Below, piece after piece: positions 7,455-16,370 of a stretch of DNA of 37,739 bases (position 1 is the first letter of the stretch; every line of letters starts with the position of its first letter). The DNA comes from an uncultured Clostridia bacterium. Lineage in GTDB: Bacteria > Bacillota > Clostridia > TANB77 > CAG-508. The stretch lies in assembly GCA_947623945.1 (NCBI GenBank), contig CANQHU010000019.1:1-37739 (forward strand). Reading direction: 5' to 3'. The position numbers were made by a program, and so were the translations under genes. The notes beneath the pieces were generated by a model that searched no databases, was not told where the DNA came from, and saw only the letters and a list, made by a program, of their open reading frames with translations.

Positions 7455-9581
7455 ATGAAAATTATAAAAAGGGATGGAAGAGCCGTAGACTACAACAGAG
7501 AAAAGATTGAAATTGCAATCGAAAAAGCAAACAAGGAAGTTAGGCAAAAAGAAAGAGCAACCAAAGAAGAAATAAAAAGTATCATTAAATATATTGAAGA
7601 ACTTGGAAAGAAAAGAATGTTAGTAGAGGATATCCAAGATATTATAGAAGAAAAGTTAATGGAAATTAACAGATATGAACTTGCTAAAAAATATATTGTA
7701 TATCGTTATACAAGAGCATTAGTAAGAAAACAAAATACAACAGATGAATCTATTTTAGGTTTAATTAGAAACGAAAACAAGGAGTTAGCAGAAGAAAATT
7801 CAAATAAAAACACTTTACTTGCTTCAACACAAAGAGATTACATAGCAGGGGAAGTTTCAAGAGATTTAACAAAAAGATTACTTCTTCCTGAAAAAATTGT
7901 ACAAGCAGATAATGATGGTGTTTTACACTTTCATGATGCAGACTATTTTGTACAACCAATTTTTAATTGTTGTTTAATTAACATAGCTGATATGTTAGAC
8001 AATGGAACAGTTATGAATGGAAAACTAATAGAAAGCCCAAAAAGTTTTCAAGTTGCATGTACTGTTGTAACTCAAATTATTGCATCAGTTGCTAGTAATC
8101 AATATGGTGGACAATCAGTTGACTTAATACATTTAGGAAAATATTTAAGAAAAAGTTATGACAAATTCAAAAAAGAAATGCAAGAAAAATATAAAGGAAA
8201 AATGACTGATGAATTAATAGAAAGCATTGTTCAAGATAGATTAAAATCAGAACTAAAATCAGGTGTACAAACAATTCAATATCAAATAAATACATTAATG
8301 ACAACAAATGGTCAATCACCTTTTGTAACACTATTTTTACATTTAGAAAAAGATGACCCATACATAAAAGAAAATGCTATGATTATTGAAGAAGTAATTC
8401 GTCAAAGAGAAGAAGGAATTAAAAACGAAAAGGGTGTTTATGTTACACCAGCATTTCCAAAATTAGTGTATGTATTAGATGAATTTAATAATTTATCTGG
8501 CGGAGAATATGATTATTTAACAAAACTTGCTGTTAAGTGTTCTGCAAAAAGAATGTACCCAGACTATATATCTGCTAAAAAAATGCGTGAAAATTACGAA
8601 GGAAACGTATTTAGCCCAATGGGATGTAGGAGCTTTTTATCACCTTGGAAAGATGAAAATGGAAACTATAAATTTGAAGGAAGATTTAATCAAGGAGTAG
8701 TTAGCATCAATTTACCACAAATAGGAATTGTAGCAGATGGAAATGAAGAAGTATTTTGGAAAGAGTTAGATGAAAGGTTAGAACTTTGCAAAGAAGCATT
8801 AATGTGTAGACATTATGCATTACTTGGAACAAAATCAGACATTAGTCCAATCCACTGGCAATATGGAGCAATTGCTCGCTTAGAAAAAGGAGAAAAGATT
8901 GATAAATTACTATTCGGTGGATATTCAACAATATCACTTGGATATATTGGACTATATGAATTAACTAAACTAATGACAGGAGAATCTCATACAACAGAAG
9001 TTGGACATGAATTTGCACTTAAAGTAATGAAATATTTAAGGGAAACTGTAAATCGTTGGAAAAAAGAAACAAACATTGGATTTGCATTATATGGTACACC
9101 TGCTGAAAGTTTATGCTACAAATTTGCAAGAATAGATAAAGAAAGATTTGGAATCATAAAAGACGTTACAGACAAAGGATATTATACAAACTCTTATCAT
9201 GTAGATGTAAGAGAAAAAATAGATGCTTTTGAAAAATTATCTTTTGAAAGTGAATTCCAAAAAATATCATCAGGAGGAGCTATTTCTTACATAGAAATAC
9301 CAAATATGGGTAAAAATATAGAAGCATTAGAAGCAGTTGTTAAATTTATATATGATAATATTCAATATGCAGAATTCAATACAAAGTCAGATTATTGCCA
9401 CGTATGCGGTTTTGATGGAGAAATTATTATAAATAAAGATAATGAATGGGAATGTCCAAACTGCGGAAATAAAGACCATGCAAAACTTACAGTAGTAAGA
9501 AGAACTTGCGGATATTTGGGAGAAAATTTCTGGAATGTAGGAAAAACAAAAGAAATAAAACAAAGAGTAATGCACCTATAG
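7455..9581 (+). CDS. nrdD: Anaerobic (class III) ribonucleoside-triphosphate reductase NrdD
   Basis: The glycyl-radical enzyme that makes dNTPs without oxygen. The 708-residue product has an N-terminal ATP-cone (MKIIKRDGRAVDYNREKI and following), the long catalytic barrel (for example FHDADYFVQPIFNCC and SPMGCRSFLSPW), and the C-terminal four-cysteine zinc site (CHVCG at about 9400 and CPNCG at about 9450). The glycyl-radical loop RRTCGYLGENFW is just before the end. The start follows AGGAGGAAAAAAG. It is preceded by the double palindrome and the divergent Crp-like gene, so probably redox- or oxygen-controlled. The activase gene nrdG, often next door, is not in this window. The gene is intact; its five CGG trinucleotides are all out of phase. 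Confidence 0.96.
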   Translation: MKIIKRDGRAVDYNREKIEIAIEKANKEVRQKERATKEEIKSIIKYIEELGKKRMLVEDIQDIIEEKLMEINRYELAKKYIVYRYTRALVRKQNTTDESILGLIRNENKELAEENSNKNTLLASTQRDYIAGEVSRDLTKRLLLPEKIVQADNDGVLHFHDADYFVQPIFNCCLINIADMLDNGTVMNGKLIESPKSFQVACTVVTQIIASVASNQYGGQSVDLIHLGKYLRKSYDKFKKEMQEKYKGKMTDELIESIVQDRLKSELKSGVQTIQYQINTLMTTNGQSPFVTLFLHLEKDDPYIKENAMIIEEVIRQREEGIKNEKGVYVTPAFPKLVYVLDEFNNLSGGEYDYLTKLAVKCSAKRMYPDYISAKKMRENYEGNVFSPMGCRSFLSPWKDENGNYKFEGRFNQGVVSINLPQIGIVADGNEEVFWKELDERLELCKEALMCRHYALLGTKSDISPIHWQYGAIARLEKGEKIDKLLFGGYSTISLGYIGLYELTKLMTGESHTTEVGHEFALKVMKYLRETVNRWKKETNIGFALYGTPAESLCYKFARIDKERFGIIKDVTDKGYYTNSYHVDVREKIDAFEKLSFESEFQKISSGGAISYIEIPNMGKNIEALEAVVKFIYDNIQYAEFNTKSDYCHVCGFDGEIIINKDNEWECPNCGNKDHAKLTVVRRTCGYLGENFWNVGKTKEIKQRVMHL

Positions 9582-9712
9582 ATGTTTTTTGGGACGGGGC
9601 AAAAAAACACCCGTCCCAAAAAATTGTCAAAAAGTTTAGTATAATATAATAAGAATTAATCTAGTAAGAATTAACAATTAAGGTGTTTTTTTGCCCCGTC
9701 CCAAAAAACATC
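9581..9712. repeat. 31-bp inverted repeat flanking the nrdD/gatD convergent junction
   Basis: Positions 9581-9611 (gatgttttttgggacggggc and on) recur exactly, inverted, at 9682-9712. The left arm starts at the last base of the nrdD stop and also forms its own hairpin (tttttgggacggg with cccgtcccaaaaa, about 9586-9624), a probable nrdD terminator. The right arm encodes the C-terminal residues of GatD (DVFWDGAKKH). The GGGACGGG core resembles short palindromic elements scattered in some Firmicutes; this is inference, since only this pair is visible here. Confidence 0.7.
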
Positions 9713-10437
9713 CAATAATTGTTTTCTGCATTTATTCTCAAATTCATCATTTAAAGGCTCTAAAACAGTATCTTCATTGTATTTTCTATCTAAGCAATAT
9801 TTAATAATAAAATCAGTAAGTTCTGGATTTTTAGAAAGTAGAGGACCATGTAAATATGTTGCAATTACATTCTTCTTAAAAAAGCCTTCTTTTGTATCTC
9901 CAAATTTATTACCATTTCCAAATAAGACGTCTCCAAAAGGAGTGTCTATATCAAAAGTTTGTCCACCATGATTTTCAAAACCAATAATTTTTGTTTTTTT
10001 ACCATTTAATTCTGCCTCAATCACAATATTTCCAATACATCTTTTACGTCTATCATTAATTGCTTCTGTATAATAATTAAAAACTTCCAACCCGGGAATA
10101 ATATCACCTTCAACACCTTTGTAGTATTTACCAAAAAGTTGATAAGCACCACAAATTAATAAGAAAAATACACCCTCGTCAATTGCTTTTTGGATAGAAT
10201 CTTTATATTGTATTAAATCTTTTGCTAAAATTCCTTGCTCTTGGTCTGCTCCGACCACCTGCAAATACTAAGTCATAGGTTCTAAAGTCTGGTGGAACAT
10301 CTCCGGATAGAATATCTGTCAATTATAGCTTTAATGCCACGTTTTTCTAAACGATAACGTAATACTTGAATATTTCCGTAATCTCCATATAATTCTAAAA
10401 TATCAGGATAAAGATATAATATTTTTAATTCTTTCAT
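9671..10437 (-). CDS. gatD: Lipid II isoglutaminyl synthase, glutamine amidotransferase subunit GatD, with two +1 shifts at CGG
   Basis: GatD strips ammonia from glutamine and, with MurT, amidates D-glutamate of lipid II during peptidoglycan synthesis. After two skips the product is 254 residues, close to the usual GatD size. Conserved features are the N-terminal LYPDILELYGDYGN, the GGGADQEQ loop, the nucleophile motif LLICGAYQLFG (Cys about 95) and the catalytic-histidine region TYLHGP. The C at 10305 (atc-CGG-aga) and the C at 10253 (ggt-CGG-agc) must be skipped, giving Gly45 and Gly62. The second falls in the conserved GGGADQ motif, so there is little doubt. The last residues come from a copy of the inverted repeat at 9682-9712. 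The gene starts 31 nt after murT in an operon. Confidence 0.92.
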
Positions 10438-10468
10438 TAGTTTTTAGCTCCTTTTATAAAATTAGATA

Positions 10469-11787
10469 TTATTTTAATTTTAAAATTTCTTGTCTTGTAG
10501 GTTGTAAAGAAGTATAGTTTGCAATAACATATTTTTTAACTTTTGTGTAATAAAGACTATGAACAGCTTCTTTTAAATCTAAATAAGGCTCAATTTTGTC
10601 TACTGGAAAACCAGATGTTTTAATTCTAATTGCAATATCATAAGCACGAGTTCCGAGATGTTACAATTCTTTTAACATTATTTAAAGAATCAAAATTAAT
10701 ATCCCAAATCCAAGATACATCATGTCCATCTGCAACATTATCATTTAAAACAAATAATAATTCTTTTTCATCATTATCTTCATTTAAAATTCGTAAACTT
10801 ACATTAGAACCGGTTGGATTTTTGGCTAAATTAATAATTGTAGGAATACCTTGAATAGTAAGCTCTTCAAGTCTACCATTATTTAATACAAAAGTAGATA
10901 ATGCTTTTTTTATAATTTCTGTATCAATTGAATAAAGACTTGTACATGTAATTACTGCTAAAAAGTTATAAATGTTGTAAATGCTATTAAATTTAATATT
11001 ATAAGTAATTCCATCAACATCAAATTTCCTATTTTTTAAATCAATATTAGTTGCTAACTTATAAATTTCGTTATCACCATAATTGCAATTTGGACATTTG
11101 AACTTTCCAATATGAGAATATTGATAATACTCATATTCAATACGGCTATTGCAAAATGGGCAAAATTTGCCTTCTCCAGCTTCTTTCATATTTGTTGTTG
11201 CATAATCATATTTTTCTGCACTAAAATAATACACATTATGATTTTCCGGATTAGCTTGTCCGAAGCCTTGCTACATTTGGGTCATCATTATTTAAAATTA
11301 AATTTCCAGTATAAGTTTTTAAAAATTCATTAATTTTTAAAATTAATGATTCTACTTCACCATTTCTATCTAGTTGATCACGGAAAAAGTCTAGTACAAC
11401 CAAAGTATCTAACTTGATTTTTCTAAAAATAATTGGAACATAACCTTCATCAACCTCAAAAACTAAATAATCTGCATTTATTTTTCCGGTTAAAGTACAA
11501 TGTTTTAAAAGAGTTGATAAAATGCCAGTTTCCATATTATTTCCCTCAGTATTACTAATTATTTTCTTACCAGCTGTTTTAAAAACATGTCCAATTGCAT
11601 TGTTTGTCATAGTTTTTCCATTTGTTGCAGTAACTGCAATTATGGGACAATTTATTTTTAAAGATTTTAGAATATTTGGATTAAGTTTATAAGCAATTTT
11701 TCCTAAAATATTTCCACCATTTTTTTTCATTATTTTTAATATAAAATGTGATATTTTTACAACAACAATAATTAAAAAGTTTTTCAT
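10469..11787 (-). CDS. murT: Lipid II isoglutaminyl synthase, Mur-ligase subunit MurT, with two +1 shifts at CGG
   Basis: MurT is the ATP-dependent Mur-ligase-like partner of GatD. After two skips it has 438 residues. Visible parts are the P-loop region ITVTATNGKTMTNN-like (read AVTATNGKTMTNN), the central motif FEVDEGYVP, NDDPNVARLGQ, a MurT-specific four-cysteine zinc ribbon (CPFC and CPNC), and the C-terminal domain with VTSGTRAYDIAIR. Skipped bases are C opposite 11262 (ctt-CGG-aca, Gly176 of the NDDPNVARLG loop) and C opposite 10655 (tct-CGG-aac, Gly378 of the SGTRAYD motif). I take the start at 11787, after AAGGAGAAAAATTCT. A longer reading back to 11883 would overlap the divergent promoter. 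The gene is divergent from the nucleotidase gene and co-directional with gatD. Confidence 0.92.
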
Positions 11788-11889
11788 AGAATTTTTCTCC
11801 TTTACATTTTTTATTATATCATAATAAAAATGTTGTAACAATATTTTTATTGTATTATAATATAATATATGAAAGGGTGACAAGTAAAG

Positions 11890-12682
11890 ATGAAATATGT
11901 AAATTCAAATAAATTAGAAAAATTAAAAATAAATTCAGAAAATACATATTTGGTAATTGATTTTGATAAAACTATAACAACCGAAGAAAGCCGTGATTCA
12001 TGGGACATGGCAAGAGAATTTCTTGGCAAAGAAATAAAAGAAGAAATGGAATTACTTTATAAAAAATATAGACCAATTGAAATAAATTATACAATCCCAT
12101 TAGAAGAAAAAATGGAAGCAATGGAAAAATGGTATTTATCTTGCATGGATTTATATTATAAATATAATTTAACAAAAGACAACTTGAAACAATCATTGCA
12201 GACAGGAGAAATATTTTTTAGAGATGGAGTAAAAGAATTTTTAAGTTTTGCAAATGAAAAAAATATTCCTGTAATTATTTTATCTGCTGGTATTGCAAAT
12301 GTCATTGAAGAATTTTTAAAAAAAGAAAATTGTCTTTTTAAAAATATTTATATAATAGGAAACTTTATTGAATTTGATAAAAATGGAAAAATAAAAAAAT
12401 TTGATAATACAAAAATAATTCATACTTTAAATAAGTCACTTATTGGAAAGTTAGAAAAAAAACAATGCGAAAAAATAAAAGATAGACCTTATAAAATTTT
12501 AATAGGAGACATGATAGAAGATACAAATATGGTTGATAAATTAGAATGGGATACAACTATTAAAATAGCAATTTTAAATAAGGAGACAGAAAATCTAATT
12601 AAATTTTATGAACCTTTTTTTGATATTATACTAACTCGGAGAAAATGCAGGCTTTAGAGAAGTATTAGAAATTTTTAATTAA
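11890..12682 (+). CDS. HAD-superfamily pyrimidine 5'-nucleotidase (UMPH-1/cN-III-like), one +1 shift at CGG
   Basis: After one skip the product is 263 residues. The HAD nucleophile motif is DFDKTIT near residue 20. The pattern FRDGVKEF, IPVIILSAGIANVIEEFL, NFIEFDKNG, IIHTLNKS, LIGDMIEDTNM and the late FDIILT matches the eukaryote-like cytosolic 5'-nucleotidase III (UMPH-1) family, which dephosphorylates pyrimidine monophosphates. The substrate is inferred. Codon 250 is CGG (C12637, act-CGG-aga); skipping C gives TGENAGFREVLEIFN and a stop at 12682, whereas the standard reading stops four codons after the CGG. The start follows AAAGGGTGAC and is divergent from murT. Confidence 0.85.
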
Positions 12683-12704
12683 AATTTTTTAAATAAAAAT
12701 ATGA

Positions 12705-12734
12705 AGTGCCCCAAGAATTTCTCTTAAGGGCACT
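12705..12734. terminator. Hairpin between convergent genes
   Basis: A 7-bp stem, agtgccc (12705-12711) with gggcact (12728-12734), and a 16-nt loop. On the minus strand it is followed by a T-rich tract, so it suits the 71-residue gene. Confidence 0.65.
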
Positions 12735-12758
12735 GTTCGATGGGGTTGCAATGGTGTG

Positions 12759-12974
12759 TTAGGCTACTTTAACAGATTTTACTTTTCCGCGTTCAAAGAA
12801 CACGGTAATTTGTTCAGGAGTGGAATGGATATACACGCCAGTCCTGTTGCTGGGAACGTAATTGAATCTTTTGGCTGTTGAAAGATATAAGACCTTTCTT
12901 TTAGCCGTTAAGTTGTTAATAAATTTCAGATATTTTTCATATTCTTCTTTTCTTGCAAATGTCACAAAACTCAT
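12759..12974 (-). CDS. Unrecognised 71-residue protein, foreign-like codon use
   Basis: I do not recognise the family. The product is small and basic (many K and R), alpha/beta by eye, with no membrane segment. The ribosome site is a perfect AGGAGG eight bases before the ATG. Codons such as gtc, atc, ctg, acc and ggc are used far more than in neighbouring genes, similar to the genes at 4849 and 18517, which suggests acquisition. It contains no in-phase CGG. It has its own terminator at 12705-12734. A mobile-element or plasmid origin is possible, but nothing in the product shows it. Confidence 0.7.
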   Translation of the reverse strand: MSFVTFARKEEYEKYLKFINNLTAKRKVLYLSTAKRFNYVPSNRTGVYIHSTPEQITVFFERGKVKSVKVA

Positions 12975-13075
12975 AAAAGTCCTCCTTTAATTAAATGTCT
13001 CCCCATCAAAGACTTTAGTATACTTATATTATACCATAAATTATCAAAAAAGTAAAATCTTATGTGAACAAAGAA

Positions 13076-13606
13076 CTATAAATGCCTTTTTTTAATACAA
13101 TTTCGATAACAAAGAAAACATTTTTTATGTATAAAATTAGAAAAATCGGCGGAATTATTTCCATCAAAAGAAGATTTATTAATCAAAAAAGCATGATTTT
13201 TATCAATATAAAGATAAAAGAAATCATTTGTTTCAAAAACTCTATATAGTCTATAATACTTAATTTCTGATTTTTCTTTTTCAGATTCACAAGTTAAAAA
13301 ATTTGAGTAAAACTTAAATGTAAAAACTTGTTCTTTTTGAAATTTATCACTTTGAAATTCTTTTACAATTTCATTTGCAGGGTGCAAATAGCGCCAAACT
13401 ATAAATCCTATTAGTACATAACCCAAAATAATAACACTAGGATAATTATGATATTGTACCTGTAAAACGGAGAAAGTCAAAATTAAACCTATTACGATGA
13501 TATTATAAATTAAATAAGAAAGATGAAATTTTTTTCTATGAAATTCTAGAAAATTAGTATATATTTCACTAGAATATTTAGTTTTATTTTCAAATAGTAT
13601 ATTCAA
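13076..13606 (-). CDS. YcxB-like membrane protein
   Basis: A 176-residue protein with a short cytoplasmic N terminus, then two membrane helices at about residues 33-50 (YLIYNIIVIGLILTFSVL) and 59-76 (VIILGYVLIGFIVWRYL). A beta-rich C-terminal domain follows, ending with FYLYIDKNHAFLINKSSF. That plan, including the late LINKSSF segment, is typical of the YcxB-like family, whose function is unknown. The start follows GAGGTGAT. It is divergent from cwlJ, whose start lies 96 bp away. No in-phase CGG. Confidence 0.75.
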   Translation of the reverse strand: MNILFENKTKYSSEIYTNFLEFHRKKFHLSYLIYNIIVIGLILTFSVLQVQYHNYPSVIILGYVLIGFIVWRYLHPANEIVKEFQSDKFQKEQVFTFKFYSNFLTCESEKEKSEIKYYRLYRVFETNDFFYLYIDKNHAFLINKSSFDGNNSADFSNFIHKKCFLCYRNCIKKRHL

Positions 13607-13702
13607 AACATATCACCTCAATAAAATTATAACATAGCTTATAAAAAAACGGAATAAATTGAATATAAGAATTAATATAATTTTATTATTGGAAGTGATT
13701 TT

Positions 13703-14152
13703 ATGGGTTTCTCAGATCGAGAATTATTAGCAAGAATAATACAATGTGAAGCAGGACGGAGAAGGGGATAATCGGAATGAAGGCAGTAGCAACTGTTACA
13801 TTAAACCGAGTAAATGTTTCAGAAGGGGAGTATGCAAGAATTTCACAAGGTGGAAATATTAGAAATATTATTTTTCAACCGGGACAATTTGATTGTGCAA
13901 CAGATACATTGCGAAATCAGTATAATCCTCAAAACATCTATAATATGAATCCAACCGAAATCCATTATTATATTGCAGATTGGGCTTTATCTGGAAATAA
14001 GTTAAATGAAATTGGAGAATGCTTATGGTACTTAAATCCATTTAAACCAAATTGTAGCAGTATATTTCCAAACAATGGCTCTCGGCACATTTCATACAAG
14101 ACTTGGAAAACATTGTTTTTATCGTCCAACTTCTAAATATGCACAAACGTAA
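13703..14152 (+). CDS. cwlJ: Spore cortex-lytic cell wall hydrolase CwlJ-like, with three +1 shifts at CGG
   Basis: After three skips the product is 148 residues and lacks a signal peptide, like CwlJ (SleB has one). It is a Hydrolase_2 domain protein: LLARIIQCEAGGEGDNGMKA carries the catalytic glutamate (about Glu16), followed by AVATVTLNRVN, IFQPGQFDC and C-terminal GTFHTRLGKHCFYRP. The skipped C bases are at 13757 (gga-CGG-aga, Gly19), 13773 (aat-CGG-aat, Gly24, only five codons later) and 14083 (tct-CGG-cac, Gly127, the one GGC case). Every skip restores family sequence. The zero frame stops at codon 23, before the second site. It is followed after 26 nt by gerQ, the same pairing as in Bacillus, where GerQ is needed for CwlJ to sit in the spore coat and open the cortex in germination. 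Confidence 0.9.
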
Positions 14153-14178
14153 ATATTATTATAGAAGGAGGAGAGAAA

Positions 14179-14487
14179 ATGCCTAGTTTTGAAGAACCAC
14201 AAAACAGAAGAGAAACAAGACAAGTAAATATCAATCAAGATTCACCTGAAATTTTAACCAATTCTATTTATACACCAGCATTTTTACGAGAATATATTGG
14301 GAGATTAATGAGAGTAGAATTTTTAATCGGTACCAATAATTTAGTAGATAGAATAGGGATTTTAGCAGATGTTGGAGCAAGTTATATTTTGCTTCGCTCT
14401 CTTGAAAATGATAGCTTAGTCTATTGCGATATTTATTCTATAAAATTTGTAACTATTTCGACAACAGGAATGTATAGGGGTTACTAA
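14179..14487 (+). CDS. gerQ: Spore coat protein GerQ-like
   Basis: A 102-residue protein. An N-terminal low-complexity polar part (about residues 1-30) is followed by a compact domain beginning FLREYIGRLMRVEFLIG and continuing through ASYILLRSL and YSIKFVTIS. The spacing resembles GerQ, whose core begins SYIENILR and ends with a Y-x-V-F strand. In Bacillus GerQ is a coat protein crosslinked by transglutaminase and required for CwlJ localisation. The adjacent cwlJ upstream supports the call. A good AGGAGGAG ribosome site precedes 14179. It is followed by a hairpin terminator. Confidence 0.75.
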   Translation: MPSFEEPQNRRETRQVNINQDSPEILTNSIYTPAFLREYIGRLMRVEFLIGTNNLVDRIGILADVGASYILLRSLENDSLVYCDIYSIKFVTISTTGMYRGY

Positions 14488-14496
14488 AATTTTGAG

Positions 14497-14527
14497 AAGG
14501 GCTTTAATTTTAAAGAAGTCCTTTTTA
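14497..14527 (+). terminator. Terminator after cwlJ-gerQ
   Basis: The stem aagggctt (14497-14504) with aagtcctt (14516-14523), one G-T pair, an 11-nt loop, then a T-run. Confidence 0.65.
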
Positions 14528-14680
14528 TTAGAGTACATTTTGATTATTTCCAATGGATAATTAAGAATGAAAAATATTATTTTTTAGTAGTGAATGTTAC
14601 AATTTAATTACAAATTAATTACGATTTTATTATAAATTTTGAATTTTTTGGAAAAGTTGTTGATAAATTTACATAAAAGA

Positions 14681-14709
14681 TTGCGAAAAAAGGAAAATTA
14701 TGCTATAAT
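14681..14709 (+). promoter_or_regulatory. Promoter of the VWA/AAA+ operon
   Basis: TTGCGA at 14681-14686 and TATAAT at 14704-14709 with a 17-bp spacer, 55 bp before the VWA gene. The rest of the 277-bp gap 14488-14764 holds only the gerQ terminator and AT-rich sequence. Confidence 0.65.
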
Positions 14710-14764
14710 ATTAGAGGTTTTATATAAAAATGAAATTACCATAAAATTATAAAAAGGAATTTGT

Positions 14765-16048
14765 ATGAAAAAGAAGAGAGTATTTTATGTTCTAGAAAAG
14801 ATTTTGAAATCTAATGAGAGCAATAATAATCAACGAACAGAGGCATCTATAACTGTTGATAGTTTATCAATGGATAGTGAAAATGCAAGAAATCGAAGGC
14901 AAAAATGGATAGATGAATTACAAATTACAAACATAACACCTTTTAACATTGATCAAGGTGATTTAAAAGGTAAATTTGATTTTTCTTTTTCTGTGAGAGG
15001 AAAGAAAATATCAATTCAACAATCAGATGATTTAAATCCTAATGAAAATGATATTAAAACATCTTCACAAGCTCAATCAAATTTACAACAAGAAGGCGAA
15101 AATGATGGAAACAATATGCAAGGACAACAAGAAACCGAACAAGATTCAAATAATCCAAGTAATGGAGAACTACAAAACAATGCTGTTAAACAACTATTTA
15201 GTGAATTAGATAAGGTAAGTGAAAGAATAGATAAAAGTCACGGCTTTGCATTAAGTTCACTAAAAATAGAAGATGGACAAGTACCAGATAGTATTATAAA
15301 TATGCTAATAGATAAATTTTTAAATCAAAGGTTTTTACCAACAACTACTGATTTAAATAATAGAAGAAATAGTTTTGAGCCAGATTATGGAGATTTGAAA
15401 TGGAATATTCCAGATTTGGTAAGGCATAAAGTTACAAAGGATTTAAACAAAATGCTGTATGATAAACATGGTTTTAATGATGAAGATGGAAACGGAGAAG
15501 ATATACCATTTTCATTTTATTTTGATTTATCTGGAAGTATGGAACAATATTCGAGACTACTTTCACTTATAGCTATTAAGTTAATTAGAAAGGATGTAAA
15601 GGTATTATTTGGCTTTAATGAGAAAGTTTATTACCAAATAGATAGTGTGCCTAAAACTTTTACAGCAGAAGATTTTAATAGAATAATATCAGAAAATTTA
15701 TCATATCAGCAGATAATAGATGATGCACGATATAGAAATATCAAGATAAAACAAGTAAATGAAAATATAAATACATATTTAAGAGAGAAAAAAGCAAAAA
15801 AGTTAACTGTATTTTCTGATTTTGACCCCAAAAGAGAAATTGAAGACTTGTCAAAAGATTGCGAAATATGGTGGTTTTGCTTTGAACAAAGAAATAAATA
15901 TAGGTCTACATCTATGCAAAACTTTAAAGGACATTTTTATAATACTGCAAAGTTAGAAGACTTTATAAAGCATTTAAATCATGTGAGTAGTAGAGTATAT
16001 GAGAAAAGGCAGAGAGCTATGAGAAGTGGAGGAATGGAACGTGAATAA
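14765..16048 (+). CDS. VWA-domain protein of a MoxR/VWA-type module
   Basis: A 427-residue protein. The first 60 residues are basic and polar. A long Q/N/E-rich disordered stretch covers about residues 95-145, and a von Willebrand A domain follows, with the MIDAS motif FDLSGS near residue 258 and a later aspartate motif FSDFDP. No signal peptide or membrane helix is seen, so it is cytoplasmic. VWA proteins encoded with MoxR-like AAA+ ATPases act together as remodelling or metal-insertion chaperones; the client here is unknown. Its end overlaps the next small gene, and the ATPase gene follows, so the three form an operon. The ribosome site is weak (AAAAAGGAATTTGT). The gene is intact without CGG shifts. 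Confidence 0.82.
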   Translation: MKKKRVFYVLEKILKSNESNNNQRTEASITVDSLSMDSENARNRRQKWIDELQITNITPFNIDQGDLKGKFDFSFSVRGKKISIQQSDDLNPNENDIKTSSQAQSNLQQEGENDGNNMQGQQETEQDSNNPSNGELQNNAVKQLFSELDKVSERIDKSHGFALSSLKIEDGQVPDSIINMLIDKFLNQRFLPTTTDLNNRRNSFEPDYGDLKWNIPDLVRHKVTKDLNKMLYDKHGFNDEDGNGEDIPFSFYFDLSGSMEQYSRLLSLIAIKLIRKDVKVLFGFNEKVYYQIDSVPKTFTAEDFNRIISENLSYQQIIDDARYRNIKIKQVNENINTYLREKKAKKLTVFSDFDPKREIEDLSKDCEIWWFCFEQRNKYRSTSMQNFKGHFYNTAKLEDFIKHLNHVSSRVYEKRQRAMRSGGMERE

Positions 16049-16355
16049 ACCAAAAGGAAATTTAAGAGATTTAATTATATTATGTAATAATAATATAAAA
16101 GGATTAACTAAAAGGGAAGAAATAAAAAAATATTTACCTATTGAATTTGAAAAAATTAGTATAGAAGAAGATAATAACAAATTAGTATTTAAACAAGATA
16201 ATGTAATTATAAAAAATGTGTGGATTGATACTAATTGTTATTCGAATTTAGAAATACTTAAAGTTATAGCACGAATATATAATATAGAGTTTAAAAGTGA
16301 AGAAATTTTGGAATTAATAAAATTTAAAAATAAGATAACATTAATGTTATTATAA
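16041..16355 (+). CDS. Small unrecognised protein between the VWA and AAA+ genes
   Basis: A 104-residue protein that I do not recognise. It is lysine-, isoleucine- and asparagine-rich with no membrane helix. The N-terminal NKPKGNLRDLIILCNNNIKG looks helical, and the C-terminal half alternates charge and hydrophobic residues. I choose the GTG start at 16041 because the GGAGG at 16028-16032 is 8 nt upstream. A GTG at 16026 in the same frame would add five residues but lacks a ribosome site. The start overlaps the VWA stop (gtgaataa), a sign of translational coupling. Its fixed place between VWA and ATPase genes suggests an adaptor of that system; this is inference. Confidence 0.7.
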   Translation: MNKPKGNLRDLIILCNNNIKGLTKREEIKKYLPIEFEKISIEEDNNKLVFKQDNVIIKNVWIDTNCYSNLEILKVIARIYNIEFKSEEILELIKFKNKITLMLL

Positions 16356-16370
16356 AGGAGAAGAGAATTA

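Noticed and set aside
13777-14136. A separate short gene starting at the ATG 13777
   Set aside because: It is the middle part of cwlJ after the second shift. It has no ribosome site and lacks the catalytic glutamate.
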